From NCBI RefSeq assembly GCF_000485595.1, contig NW_014577061.1, positions 256,922 to 287,534 of the forward strand: a DNA stretch of 30,613 nt, written 5' to 3'. Both the position numbers and the translations under genes were made by a program. A model generated the notes under the pieces. It did no database searches. It was not told where the DNA came from and saw only the letters and a program-made list of their open reading frames with translations. Positions 1-11,184 of this stretch are shown here, piece after piece (position 1 is the stretch's first letter; each line of letters opens with the position of its first letter). This stretch comes from Priapulus caudatus (lineage: Eukaryota; Priapulida; Priapulimorpha; Priapulimorphida; Priapulidae).

Positions 1-398
1 GTCTTAGATATGTCACCGATATGTACCATTCTGTCAACCAGATGTCGTTGTGGTAGCTCCAGTATGTATTCATCAGACGACCGCTTCTCGCAGTGATCTA
101 GGCGTGTGTTCCAATCAAAAACATGTCTCAGATTTGTAAAGATCTGCAGCTTTGACGCCAACATGACTCCGTGCTGTTCATGATATATCTCTCTCAGTCT
201 TACAATATATCTCAAATGTGTCTTAAACGTCTACCGATGTGTAACCTCGATTAACTTGCATTAGATGAGTCGCTAGTACCACCACTTGTCCAACCACTTG
301 TCCTGCTACCGTCTCGAACTGTCTCGCATACACAACACGTCACACTCTTTACTTTTCTGGGCTCTGCTTCTCTGATATGTAAGCTTTTGATTCTGCAG
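1..398. other. Intron upstream of the first visible STAC-like exon
   Basis: I see no coding exon here. The stretch ends in a good splice acceptor (a T-rich tract, then TTCTGCAG at 391-398), so it should be the 3' end of an intron whose upstream exons, including the C1 zinc-finger exons expected for this family, lie outside the window. Confidence 0.6.
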
Positions 399-545
399 CT
401 CAAGTGGATCCCGTCTATGAACTACTTAAGAGTGCTAGCGGTATGCGCGGATCCAGCAAGCCTGATTCCGAGTCGACCTCCAACGAAGCGATTAGCAGCT
501 CTTCCCTCAAAAGCCCAGATGTGCGGCTAGCTAGTCCCTCATCAG
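399..545 (+). CDS. STAC-like protein, linker exon (partial gene)
   Basis: This internal exon encodes 48 whole codons of the linker between the C1 domain and the SH3 domains. It starts after the acceptor at 391-398 and ends before the donor GTATAC. The peptide begins QVDPVYELLKSASG. The DPVYE(T/L)L block is the segment that follows the cysteine-rich domain in STAC1/2/3, and the rest is Ser-rich, as in the family linker. The exon enters with two bases completing a codon and leaves with one extra base (G at 545). That fits exactly the exon beginning at 6608 or 15688, which starts with two bases, giving a split Ala codon. STAC proteins are cytoplasmic adaptors that bind L-type voltage-gated calcium channels and alter their trafficking and inactivation. 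The family assignment rests on this motif plus the SH3 exons downstream; which member it is cannot be told. Confidence 0.82.
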
Positions 546-3500
546 GTATACCTATGAAATTTTCGCATTTCGCTATAGTAGGTAGCTGTGTGATACTCTT
601 GTTCATTGACTCGCTTCTGAGACTTTAGTTGTGTTTCAGTTTCACACGGACTCGCGTGGTCACTCAAACGCCTGTGTGGATCTAGGCGTAATTTATGATA
701 GGATGAACGCGTCCAGCATCCTCATTGAATTAAGCAGCATATGTGTTATCGTGTTTCTGGGCAAACCGATGTATTTATATGGCTAAATGATACACCTAGT
801 ACACTTATATTTGTCATTGAGGTGTTGTGAACCCCGTCTACGGGTGTAAATTCCGTTGCTTCCATGCTACAAGTGAATATACAAAAGTACTAAAGGAATA
901 TAGTCTATAGAAGGGTGCACAGCCAGGTGAAACCTCGCAGCTCTTTTTCTCCAGCTCGCGCTTAAATGTGATGTGACGTGTTTAATCGGTCTCTCTTTCA
1001 ATGTAATGAAATCCAATACTCCGGAAAGAATATATCAGGAAATATATATAATCAGGAAATTACATATCTCTGGAAAGAATTATAGTCCCTGCGGTTTATT
1101 TTCCGAGATACACATAGTGCTTCTAGGAATTACCACAGAACAGATTTGTGGGGGAATGAATGTGGAATTATTCCTTTGGACTATATCTATGTTGTTCAAC
1201 GGCAAAAAACTCACAACTGGTTTAACGTTCTACCGCGACCCCAAAATAATGTCAAATAGCCATCCTCCGCTAAATAAACTAAAGGTTCCATGGACGTCGT
1301 TAACTTCCTGCATAGCTATTGAACGGTTTAGTCAGGGAAGCCAGTGAAGAAAGTGCCGGGTTTGCTGTGGTTTTGGCGAATCTATCGTTTTGTAGGCTAC
1401 TATAACATCTCTGTTTTTTACTACCATAAAACGGAATAATAATTATCAACATGGAAAAATACGATATGAGTTTGTTGTAAATATGTAAAAATATAATATT
1501 ATTGTAAACTATGCACACAGTCAGCATTTGTATGTGCAGAGAGGAGAGGAGGTGGGTGGTTGGTTTTGTTTGTGAGTGATTATACTGCTTGCATCTCCGG
1601 TTCCCTCTGTTTCTAAAACCAACATTTCTCGTTGGCGTAGTGTTGTTACTGTTTAACAGCTTTTCACCAGATCCCATCGTCGTTTGCGGTGTGCTTTCTC
1701 CCAGTGTACCAGATAATTCCAGACCTACAGTACGGAGTATATCGTTATATTGCTATGGCATACTAAAAAAAGGAAAAGGAAATTCCTTCCATTGTTCTAA
1801 TGATGTCCATAGATCGTTGCATAATTATTACATTTAACTTTGTTATAATTATTACGTATTACGGATTTTCTATCACATTACTTCAACAAACTAATCATCT
1901 TTGTATGTAATACTGTAGATTTGGATTCGGCGATTTAAAAACTATACCATCGTATTTAACAAATTTACACCGTATACGGCTAACCTCTGTTTGTGTGACC
2001 CAAATACATATGCTTTTCGTTATGCTATAATATGTACTCTTCACTCGGTTCTAACAAACAGAACAACGGTAGAACAGGGATGCGATGCTGTCGGTCTGGC
2101 CCCTGGATATCGCACAGTCTATACCATGTCGTATATACATACCCAAGATGTTATGCGCCGTATATGCGATGCGCCTAGTATCTCCGTGAGAGTGAAATGT
2201 GTGTAGTTGAATATGGTGGCCTGGATGGCTATCTGATAATCATATTCCAAGCTAGCATATTTCGGATTATCAGAGACAAAAAAAAAACAACAGAATTAGT
2301 GATAATCATGTCCCCCAGCGTTTAGTGACGATAGTCCTGTCTCGGTCGCCACACGTTTCACGTCACATTCGTTACAGGTAAAAAACGTGGTCCGTGGTCC
2401 TCTACAAAACTTCCTACGAATCAGAATCTCCCCTCCCTCACCCACACCATCCAACCCTTTGGAGTCAGTCTGCTCCCCAGAGTCTCCTCCCCAGAGTGTG
2501 TTTTACTCATCTATCGGCCACTTCCGTGCCATTACCGAGTTACTTACAATGCCTGGCGGGGAATTTCAGGTCGGAGAAGGCGGCCGCGCCTCGTTAAGCA
2601 ACATACGATAGCCGGGGAGTACGCACCGCAGACTGAGGGGAACTACACGCCGATCGACATGAAAACCAGCTCGAATCCGAACGTGTCTTGTAATTGCCAG
2701 CCATTTGTTTCTATCTACGTCCGTTCGTAACCCGATTCCCCGTCAAACTAACACGCATGAATTTTCACTTATAGGTGCGGATCGTGTAACAACCGCGTGA
2801 CCTTGCAGGCTGTGAACACCCACTAACATAGACAGTCTTTGTTTCTTCCGTATAGGCTAGAATTCGGTATAGGCTTCCGGTATATGCTAGAAAATCATAA
2901 TTATTATTGCCTAATAAAAACTAACTCATCACATTTCTCTATGATGTTTAGCACCTCTGAATTCAACTTCGTTTTATCCTTGTACTAACGTGGAAGTAAC
3001 TTGAAGGTGCCGTATCCTGGAATGCATGCCCCACTTACAAATTAATTAGCCTGCCTACTACTGCATGACAGATTCACTCTGATTTCCTCTGTCTGAGCAC
3101 GCCATGTTACAACAGGAAATGTCGCTATAGATACGTTCTTCGTTTTTCTTGCGTAAACACTACTCGGAATCCGTTTAACCCGTAGGTGTCACTGGAATTG
3201 GCCATGGGAACACATCATCTTAAATTGCGTTCGAGAATAATTATCGTAGAAAATATGGTAGATGTATTTTACTGCTGATAGCATAAGTCTATTTATCGTT
3301 AATCTTACCACTCCCTATCGTAGTGAATAGTTTATTGCTAGTGAACAAATCCGCATTGACCTTTCCCATATGCTCTAAGCGTACGCCATTGAAGAATCAT
3401 TAAAACATCAAGAGAAAAATAATACAATGTTAATATTCTCCCGATTATATGCATACATATTTCTATATTAACATATTATATAGGCTTATATTCTCCAGGC

Positions 3501-3588
3501 TACGAAGATGGCAATATTTTGTAATATTTTAAAATACTGGTCACGAGTTTGAGTAGAGAACTTAACATGCAAGCTGTATATATATATG

Positions 3589-3592
<4 letters not shown>
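546..3592 (+). other. Long intron, no gene seen
   Basis: This is AT-rich sequence with scattered stops in every frame and no exon that fits the gene's phase. Short items are present: a 10-bp-arm hairpin at 2232-2274 (TCTGATAATC and its complement), an imperfect triple repeat of CGGTATAGGCTAG at about 2848-2892, and a more GC-rich patch at about 2380-2700 with short open frames. I do not believe any of these open frames is coding. Confidence 0.5.
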
Positions 3593-3630
<38 letters not shown>

Positions 3631-3784
3631 TGTATTATAGAACATTATTATACTCTATTATATATATATGTTATATATATATAAATTATTACAGGTGAAT
3701 AACACTGCAGAATGCCATTGCTCACATGCAATGACTACATAGGCCTAATACTCGTGTTTATATATGGTGTTTCACATAGAAATC

Positions 3785-3834
<50 letters not shown>
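3593..3834. repeat. TA microsatellites before the first duplicate copy
   Basis: Two long pure TA runs (about 3593-3627 and 3787-3834) flank about 160 bp of AT-rich sequence. The second run directly abuts the left edge of the 9-kb duplication, so it is a candidate breakpoint for slippage, unequal exchange or misassembly. Confidence 0.9.
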
Positions 3835-3838
<4 letters not shown>

Positions 3839-4339
3839 AATTGTTGTGTCACAAAAGTTGTTATATTGTCGGATCGTGTCAGGTCGTAGCATGTTTATAT
3901 CGTCGCAAGGGTTGACTATAATTTAGGTACGCTGATATTAACCAGTGGCATGTACATGTTAGAAATGACACTACTACACTACTGTGTATGTGTAATCCGA
4001 AACTTGGATTCCACTCCATGCACACTGATGCTGATAGACATGCAGCGTTTTTATTCTTTATTCGAACGTTCCAAACGAAAAGACATTCCAACAGCCGCGA
4101 TATAAAACACAAATGTATGCTCTTCTATAGCCGCAAGGATATACGAGATAGCAACTTTGTCATCGGCTCTTGATAACGGCAAGATAATCAAGTATTTAGT
4201 GTAGGTTTTCTCAAAGCAAACAGTTTGTGAATAAGACAACCTCGGTCGACGAAACGCGGCTATCCATACTTGACCACGCCTGTCTGTTTTCCAACGTCCG
4301 GTACGCAGATCCGGAGATTTCGGCGAATATGACCCGTTT

Positions 4340-4620
4340 CATCCGTCAGTAGTCTATACCATGACCCCAACGACGATCATGGCCGCCTGGGCTCTACCCA
4401 GCTTCACCATCCTTCGCTATCTAAAGATTTTTCGCAGGAGGAGGATTCGTCGTTGCAGTGCACGGAACAGTGTAAATTCCGTTTTGTGTTGCTGTGTGTG
4501 CAGTTTGCTATTATATGCCCATCTCGTCGTCGTCATCGGCGGCGACGGCGGCGCTAACAAGCTTTCTGATTGCTCGTATGCTAACATCTTGGGTTCGGTT
4601 TTGAAGGCTTGAGTATTTCT
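4340..4620. other. GC-richer stretch with short open frame, unknown
   Basis: An ATG-initiated open frame (4361-4612, 83 codons) covers a CG-rich trinucleotide stretch around 4525-4556. The equivalent in copy 2 (13420-13671) stays open despite two local indels. It lies in the intron between two exons whose phases already join correctly. I do not recognise the product, and neither strand shows domain-like sequence. It is probably non-coding. Confidence 0.2.
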
Positions 4621-5295
4621 AGAGTTTCAGACTTTCTACTGATGCCTCGTTTGCTCAGGTTTTCCTGAGACACTTTGCGTTGCATGCTTGCGGTCGTTTT
4701 CTATCTACGAATTTATCACTTCTAGCCGCTTTGCTGATTTCTGCTTGTAGAATGCGAGAATGTACGCAGATTATCGTTATGAAATCTGCTGAATGTGCAA
4801 TTGTTTACACATGGCGCGTTGTTGTGTGAATCGTGGCAACAGTGATTTCGAAAGTAATTGAGTGTTTGCTTACTAATACACGCTTTCGTTGCTGTTAACT
4901 CCTCCGCGGAATGCTGCGCATTAAACGGATGTTAGCTGCAAAGGGTAATCAAATACCGAATGTACTATTTAAATTTTAAATCGTGATAACATTAAAGATG
5001 AATTCTTTCTTTAGACTCGTACTAACCCTAGTGGCTCAGCGTTGGTTGTCGTACGGACATCGCGCATGCGTCGTGGCGAACGGGCAGCGTTTGAATCGAG
5101 CCACGTATACATACATATCCATTAAAGCATTGCTTTACTTTGTTACCATTTTCCGTCTAGCCCGCACAGCCCAACAAGAGGTCGTCGCCAAAAATTAAAC
5201 ATACGCATGAAAAGCTTCTCTCTCGACAAACCTAATAGCAAGGATCACTTGCGACAGCGTCATCGGTGGGGGTCGTCCCTCGTGAGCTACTGTAA

Positions 5296-5346
5296 ATATC
5301 AGCAAGAGTTAATAATACCTAGGTATTATTAGCTCTTGATATCAGC
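5296..5346. repeat. Small palindrome with 8-bp flanking direct repeat
   Basis: Two 18-base arms meet at a central CCTAGG. The left arm is CAAGAGTTAATAATACCT, and the right arm is its complement with one mismatch. The direct repeat ATATCAGC lies on both sides (5296-5303 and 5339-5346), as expected for a target-site duplication. The copy 2 equivalent is at about 14364-14413. It shares its core with the palindrome at 11136-11184. Confidence 0.7.
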
Positions 5347-6186
5347 CTGTGTACAAGCACAGTCGTCGTGTGTCACGTATCCTGTGTTTTCCGCTGTGTG
5401 TATGCATGAATGGTGGTCGATGTAGCGCTTATACGTGTATCTATCTCTCTGTATTTGTCTATTTAAATGACCCGACAACGACCGCATATACACGCACCCG
5501 TACAAGCGTACGTACAGGGGAACGCTCGCACGCACGCACACATGGCTCCTACATACGCAGCAGCACGCCACGCGCACCACGTACACGCACACACGCTAGT
5601 TCTATAGGTGGTTGCAAACTGTGCATGGTCAGTGTGAATCTAGCAACATCGTTCACCAGTTCAGTTGTTGAAGGTAGAACCAATCTTGCCCATACGAAAC
5701 TAATGTCTGGTGATTGCAGCAATGCGTTTCGCTGCAATTCTTTGCACTCAGTTTGCTTTAGTGTTAAATACATAACAGCGTATGTTTGAGAACGTATCGC
5801 TACAACAGCAATAACCGCATGTGAAATAGGAAAGATTTTAGGGGTTATCCACTACAATTAAACAATTACTATGGTGGTCTGTCTGAAAGCCAGTTGTAAG
5901 CGTAATCCCTCAAGTTACTATCAAGTTACCAAACATATTTTCACTATAGCATAATTTATAAACAAGCCTCAACATAAGCAACAATTGTAATACTCTATTT
6001 CTCGGGCTACTTTGAATTCGTCGATGCACGTATGAAGCTATTGCTGACACACCTAGCTCGCCCAATACTATTAATTATTTACATCTATTCACAGGCAGTA
6101 GTAGTAAACAGCACTCGTGCATACTCGCAGTGCAATACTAGCGGACGGGAATCTATCTCGTACTCTGTACGTGTTTTGTGTGCTGT

Positions 6187-6233
6187 CTCACTCACTCACT
6201 CACTCACTTACTCACTTACTCACTCACTCACTG
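6187..6233. repeat. ACTC tetranucleotide microsatellite
   Basis: This is a run of CTCA/CTTA tetramers in the intron before the linker exon. The same run occurs in copy 2 at 15261-15306. Confidence 0.9.
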
Positions 6234-6607
6234 CTTCTCTTCGTGGATCTATCCGTCGGTGATATATGTATAGATTTCTCACGTTGTGTGCGTACGTGGT
6301 GATCGTGGTGTTGCGCTTACTATACTTGCTTGGTGTTAAGGTGTACCGTGCACCGTTCTTGACCGTGTTTCAGTCTGTGATAGTTACCATGTACTAAAGC
6401 TAAACACCTGTAATAATGTCCAAGTATTCGTATGGCTACATTCTTATTTATCCAGCAAACACTTCCCAGTTTACCTAGCTCCGATAAGTTCACGTATGAA
6501 AATGACTTATTAAGATTTAAACACGTGATTCGAAAATCTAAACATATTCCGCTGCAATAGTGAAATCAACTCAAGTCAAAGTATAAACAGCGCATGTTGT
6601 CTTGTAG

Positions 6608-6742
6608 CCCCGACAGTCCCACCACGGTCAGCACAGCCGAGGAAGGTTGCAGCGTGCCAAAGGAGACTCATTAGATATCCCTGACGATACTGAAAAGTCG
6701 CTCAGTTCAGCATCGTCTGCTTCACCGCTAGGAGGCTCACCA
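6608..6742 (+). pseudogene. STAC-like linker exon, copy 1, frameshifted
   Basis: This is the copy 1 version of the exon at 15688-15824. The acceptor TTGTCTTGTAG and the donor GTGAGT are intact, but the exon is 135 rather than 137 nt because one G and one C are missing in its first 25 bases. After that shift the reading frame needed to follow exon 399-545 meets wrong codons. Past the indels the nucleotide sequence is the same as copy 2. The damage looks like two isolated base drop-outs, which suggests sequence error as much as decay. Confidence 0.75.
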
Positions 6743-7050
6743 GTGAGTCGCGGCTGAGCTCGAATACGTGTTTGTTTGTGGGTCCCTTATCTTCGCCATA
6801 TAGACGTAAATGACGTAGTCGTTCAGTATTATGTAAATAATATGCGCGTCTGTCAAATTGTTCGCGTTCAAACACATCGATGACAGTCGAATCTTTTCCT
6901 GTGTTCTTCGTTGCGAATTATGCAGAATTTGTAAACATGGCCACCGCAACATTGCCACAACGCCCTGAAACTATAAACTGTCTATCAATTGTAGCTTGCG
7001 GCCACAATGCGTATGTCAGTCGATCGTCTGATCAGCTGACTTGTTTTCAG

Positions 7051-7139
7051 AAGTCTTACCAGAGGCAGGCTGCTCAAAGTCTATATGTGACGATCAGGGA
7101 CTTCAAAGGCGAGGGCCGGCGTGACGAGATAGAATTCAG
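7051..7139 (+). CDS. STAC-like exon, start of first SH3 domain, copy 1
   Basis: This 89-nt exon starts in phase 0 after the acceptor CTTGTTTTCAG and ends with AG before GTGATG. It encodes KSYQRQAAQS followed by the first strand of an SH3 domain. LYVTIRDF stands where ALYDF-type motifs normally are, followed by the acidic RT-loop region RRDEIEF. It is identical in length and reading to copy 2. The split codon AG+A continues into the exon at 7459. Confidence 0.8.
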
Positions 7140-7458
7140 GTGATGAAAAACTGTTCTTGCACAAGAACACACACAAACACACACACCGCGCGCGCGCTGC
7201 ATTGCATACACGGTGCTATCTCGTCTATTACATTATTTACATACGTTCACAAGTAATTGCAAGAATTCGATCCGTTATCAATGCGGCCCGCTTAATTATG
7301 ATACAAGATGGCCGAAGGCTCGTGGAACTACTGCAAACAATGAAAACAAAGCGCAGCAATCTGTTCTTTACGAACAAAATAGCAAAAGCGATGACCGCAA
7401 TAAATTATTTAATTATATAAAATTATTTTAATTGCAACCGTTATTTCTTATCTTACAG

Positions 7459-7647
7459 AAGTGGCAGTAAGGTGGTGGTGATGGACATGTCGGATGCAGA
7501 GTGGTGGCGGGGTCGGTGCAATGGTCAGCAGGGATACTTCCGGCTGGTTGCGGCTGTCGCATCTTTCCAGCGCGAGCGTGTGATGAAGGTTACTAAAAGC
7601 ATACAGCTAAGCGACGGTGAATCGACTTAAGGCTGAGTCGTGAGCAG
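7459..7647 (+). pseudogene. STAC-like SH3 exon, copy 1, frameshifted
   Basis: This is the copy 1 counterpart of the exon at 16534-16723. The start reads normally (SGSKVVVMDMSDAEWWRG, with the paired Trp of the SH3 ligand surface). Around 7539-7580 four single-base losses and gains scramble the FPAG region, and a further lost G near 7617 leaves the exon one base short (189 against 190 nt). As written it cannot be spliced in frame to the last exon. Acceptor (TTATCTTACAG) and donor (GTGCGT) are intact. Confidence 0.75.
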
Positions 7648-7654
7648 GTGCGTA

Positions 7655-7711
7655 ATCACACACACGCGCACGCACGCACGCACCCACGCACGCACCACGC
7701 ACGCACACGGA

Positions 7712-7742
<31 letters not shown>

Positions 7743-7749
7743 CACACAC

Positions 7750-7791
<42 letters not shown>

Positions 7792-7819
7792 ACACACAAC
7801 AATATATATATATATATAT
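7655..7819. repeat. CACG/CA/TA compound microsatellite next to splice donor
   Basis: An alternating purine-pyrimidine tract begins 8 bases after the end of the SH3 exon: CACG units, then CA units, then TA units (about 7802-7819). The counterpart in copy 2 is 47 bp shorter overall. Alternating tracts of this kind can adopt Z-DNA or slip during replication. Confidence 0.9.
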
Positions 7820-8233
7820 TGTATGCAGCACTAGAGATGACGTTCTCGGGAAATTTTTCATTGCAAAATCGAATCGATAGAGATAGACCAAATTAGGTAT
7901 AGAAATCGTTGCGCGCATGCATATAAATCTACCATAGAACCTAGGGAACAGGTAAGTATCCACAGAAAACGAAAACAAGAAGGAGCCCCTTGCCCCATAG
8001 ACGCGTATTGTTTTGTCAGTAATATAAATATATCAGCCGCAGCTACGTTATAATAGAAGTATCTACAAAGGTCAAAGGACTTCAACCCGCTCCTGAAGAA
8101 ATCACCGAGCATTTCATTCGCTCGCATTTAAAATCATTCTCATTCTACTTGCGAAGGTCAGAATATAGTCGCTATGAACTGCATTTTCGTTTGAAAGTAG
8201 CATAAGCGTGTCGAACACAAGAATCTATTGCAG

Positions 8234-8341
8234 ATTGTGATTCAACTCGGTGAAGAGCGTGACGGAATATCAACGATTCGCGTCGGGGATAGAGAAACCA
8301 CCTGCCCTTCACGCAACCTACGGGAGCTGTGGAGCACTTGA
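8234..8341 (+). CDS. STAC-like last coding exon with stop, copy 1
   Basis: After the acceptor ATCTATTGCAG this exon runs in phase 0 for 35 codons plus TGA. The peptide begins IVIQLGEERDGISTIRV and ends with RNLRELWST. It aligns by position with the second half of the C-terminal SH3 of STAC proteins (Q-I-V-V-Q...G-x-x-x-V...G...P-x-x-x-L). The exon is identical to copy 2. The Trp pair of a canonical SH3 is missing from this second domain, and the C-terminal tail is only a few residues long. Confidence 0.78.
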   Translation: MVIQLGEERDGISTIRVGDRETTCPSRNLRELWST

Positions 8342-8757
8342 AGCACATGCCCGCGTCTCATCAGCCGAATACGTTCATGCATATAGTATCGCCGTACTGC
8401 TTCTATGTTTAAGGTTCACCTAGCCGCAGGCTACACAGCAGTATCAGACGTTGACTTCACTAAGTCTTGTCTTTATTGTAGAATGCCTTGAATTGCGCTT
8501 GGCAATTTTGTAACCGATTATGGTGTTTCGTTGTACATGCGCGCACGCGGGCACGTAGGTACGTTGTCACCTTTTGCACCTTGTCTGAATATGAAATCAT
8601 ATTTGCGAAGTCAAGTACCATAGCATGGTTTAAGCAGGATTCGGCTGCGAAAGCAAGTATGTTAGTTGCGTTATCCGTTTGCTTTCATAAACCAGCGCCC
8701 CGTATAACAATAACCAGAGTAATTCAGCGCCCTCTGTCGATCATGAGTTTACGAATA
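8342..8757 (+). other. Probable 3' UTR start or downstream flank
   Basis: This is the sequence immediately after the stop. No polyadenylation hexamer AATAAA was found before about 10269, so the UTR end cannot be placed. An open frame runs from 8488 to 8946, but it is produced by the short tandem repeat at its 3' end and has no recognisable domain. Confidence 0.35.
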
Positions 8758-8975
8758 GGTCCTACTTTTTTCCGCACCGGATACCCTCCTTTTCACATAT
8801 TTCCTGTCCCGGAGCATAGATCCTACTTTTTCCGCACCGGAGACCCTCCTTTTCACATATTTCCGGAGACCCTCCGTTTCACATATTTCCCGTCCCTGCG
8901 CAAATGTTCTACTTTTTTCCGCACGTTCCGGAGCCCCCCATTTTGATGTGCTGCGTTAGTACCGGAGCCCCCCAA
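8758..8975. repeat. Imperfect minisatellite, ~60-bp units
   Basis: Units repeat the blocks CCTACTTTTTTCCGCACCGG, CCCTCCTTTTCACATATTTC and GGAGCCCCCCA in variable order, about three full units with extra half units. The same block is unchanged in copy 2 at 17792-18009. It gives rise to a repetitive translated frame (FFRTG.PPFHIFP), which I treat as a by-product. Confidence 0.8.
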
Positions 8976-9875
8976 TTCCATCTCTCAAGTGGCACATACC
9001 TACCCTATTTGGTAGGGAGTGCCCCCCGGGCTACAACTGTTTTGAGGGCAGTAAATGTACAGGCTAGTAAGTGCCCTTGATTGACAGTTTCGTTGACCTT
9101 AGCTCATTATCTGTATTGTCGATGCCTCGACCACCATAGACTTTAAGTCTGAAAAGTCCAAGATTCAGCACAGACGGTGTACGAAAGCGTGTACGTTGCT
9201 AACTCTGCTCTCCCGAACGCTACTAGACGGCTAGTGCTTTTAGCCTTTAAGTCGATATTTCTTACTGAAACCGCGGCGCACCGTCTGTCTTGCTTTTTGA
9301 AAACTTCACATCCAGAGCGTTTATAATATATTTCTGAAGTTATTTTTGGGCACGGAGTCCTAAGCTTTGCTATTATAAACGATATATTTAGGCCTATGAA
9401 TACAATATAGAAAGATTGAGCAGCCAGTTTGGAATACAGAAACGTATGCTATATAATAAGGTTCTAGTTCAAATGCAAGATTCAATGATGTAAGTATTAT
9501 TTACTGGTGCTGTGTATAAAGCAATCTAAGGCTAGTAATTCTAACATATAGTTGAACGTTCTGAGCGACAGAAAATAATTATGGTAGCAATTTTGACATC
9601 ATGGAATTCATTATGGAGTTGAATTGTCATTCCTATAATTCTCATTTATTGCACCTAGCAGCAAAGAGCACGACAATTCCGTTCTTAATTTATTACCTAA
9701 CAATCTGCTCGATATGAAGCATGTCTTCACTACGAATGTTGCGCTATAACTTTTCAATTGCTCCCCCATTATTATTACGTAAACATACACGTTGGGCATT
9801 TCGTTTTCATTTCGTTTGCATTCATGTTGATGCTACACTGCTCAATAGATGGCGCTACATGCATATGAACTATGT

Positions 9876-10001
9876 GGAGTGTATAATAATAGACTATTAT
9901 AGTCTATACCATACATATCTATATCTATATATCTATATATATATATACATGTCTATTATAGTATATATTATAGAATATAATAGTCTATTATTTTACACTC
10001 C
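9876..10001. mobile_element. 126-bp palindromic AT-rich MITE-like element
   Basis: The arms are 33 bp and nearly complementary. The left begins GGAGTGTATAATAATAGACT and the right, read on the other strand, begins GGAGTGTAAAATAATAGACT. The interior is a TA-rich loop with further self-complementary TAGACTATTATAGTCTA. No clear target duplication is seen. The same element is in copy 2 at 18910-19035, and a related shorter one lies at 22250-22325. Confidence 0.65.
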
Positions 10002-10351
10002 TGATAGGTCTACTTGTAATGCCCTATCGTACCGTACAGTACCGACCCTACTTTACCATACACATGATACGCAATTAAACCAGTAACAAAGTTAGGTATA
10101 TAGTGTCCGTCTATTTGCTCTTTCGGTATGAGGCGTCATTATAGAAGTAACTCGTGTAGATTGTAATACAGAGTGTTGAATTCATCAATATACTATATTA
10201 TGTATAAAATATGTATACTAAAATATAGGCCGTTATGATATCCGCTCAACAGTCAACATACGTAACTTAATAAATGACCCGACCCCCACCATAATAATGT
10301 TCCCGTGTATATAATCTTTTAGCATATATATATATATATATATATATACAT

Positions 10352-10388
10352 CCTATGTGTCATTAATAAAATGACATAGGCCTATGTC
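10352..10388. repeat. Nested hairpin around GACATAGGCCTATGTC
   Basis: CCTATGTGTCATT and AATGACATAGG form a stem over a five-base loop. The second arm also belongs to a perfect 16-bp palindrome, GACATAGGCCTATGTC (10373-10388). The two pairings are mutually exclusive. A TA microsatellite lies directly upstream. It is repeated unchanged 9034 bp later. Confidence 0.6.
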
Positions 10389-11135
10389 TCGCTCGAGGAA
10401 AATGCGTGCAGATAATTAAAATAGCAGTGAATTTGTTATCTTTCATGATTCACAAAACAGTCCATCTCGGACGACCGGGACATTGACACAATGTACAGCA
10501 ATATACGTCATCGATCCTGATCTCTGAATAGGTCTCTCTAATTTCACTACGGTGACTGAATGATGATAGATATAATAATCTATAACAATTGTACAGTAGA
10601 AGACTTTCTTTGTAACCCGTCGCAGAGAGCTAAGACCACCCCAAGTCTCTCACCATAAATGAAATAGGTGTAAAGTGCTTCAGAACGTTTTTTTAATAAA
10701 TAAGTCGATCTTACACTCTTGCAATGAATTTGCGATGCGTTCATTAACACGCATTACTACATTCAGTTGTGACGCGGTTATTATTTAAGTGATATTCTCT
10801 ATTTTATTTTGGTTCGGCAATATTTGCTTTTGCTAATGGGTCGCCCATTTTGATTTGTTTAACTAACGAAATGTGATACCCTTTTTGTCAGTGATATTTT
10901 ATTTCAGTACGTCAGCTGTTTGTTAAAACGTACTGATGGTCACTTTAATTATATGCATATATTAAAAAATGGTAAGCACTTATTTCTAGACAGAATGCTA
11001 GATTAGCGTTTCGTTAATGAAGCTCATCTATGATTTTACTTGTAAAGCGTGTTGGAGCAACGTTGCCGTCCCTTTTAACTATGGCGATACCAAGCAGTCA
11101 TGGTTCCTACATACTACATAATACCTGTCATACTA

Positions 11136-11184
11136 TGATCATATTAAGAACTAATAATACATATATTATTAGCTCTTGATCATA
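11136..11184. repeat. Small palindrome with TGATCATA flanking repeats
   Basis: The arms AAGAACTAATAATA and TATTATTAGCTCTT are complementary with one mismatch and share the core of the palindrome at 5304-5338. TGATCATA occurs at both ends (11136-11143 and 11177-11184), consistent with an 8-bp target-site duplication. The copy 2 equivalent is at 20170-20218. Confidence 0.65.

Noticed and set aside
7607-7978. Minus-strand frames rich in Cys/Val and plus-strand frames rich in Thr/His over the CA repeat
   Set aside because: These are translations of a microsatellite.
7858-8127. 89-codon minus-strand frame, duplicated at 16892-17161
   Set aside because: It lies in the intron of the supported gene, has no recognisable domain, and is conserved only because the right halves of the duplication are identical.
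8488-8946. 152-codon open frame, identical at 17522-17980
   Set aside because: Identity only reflects the duplication. The C-terminal half is translated minisatellite, and no domain, start context or splice evidence supports a gene.
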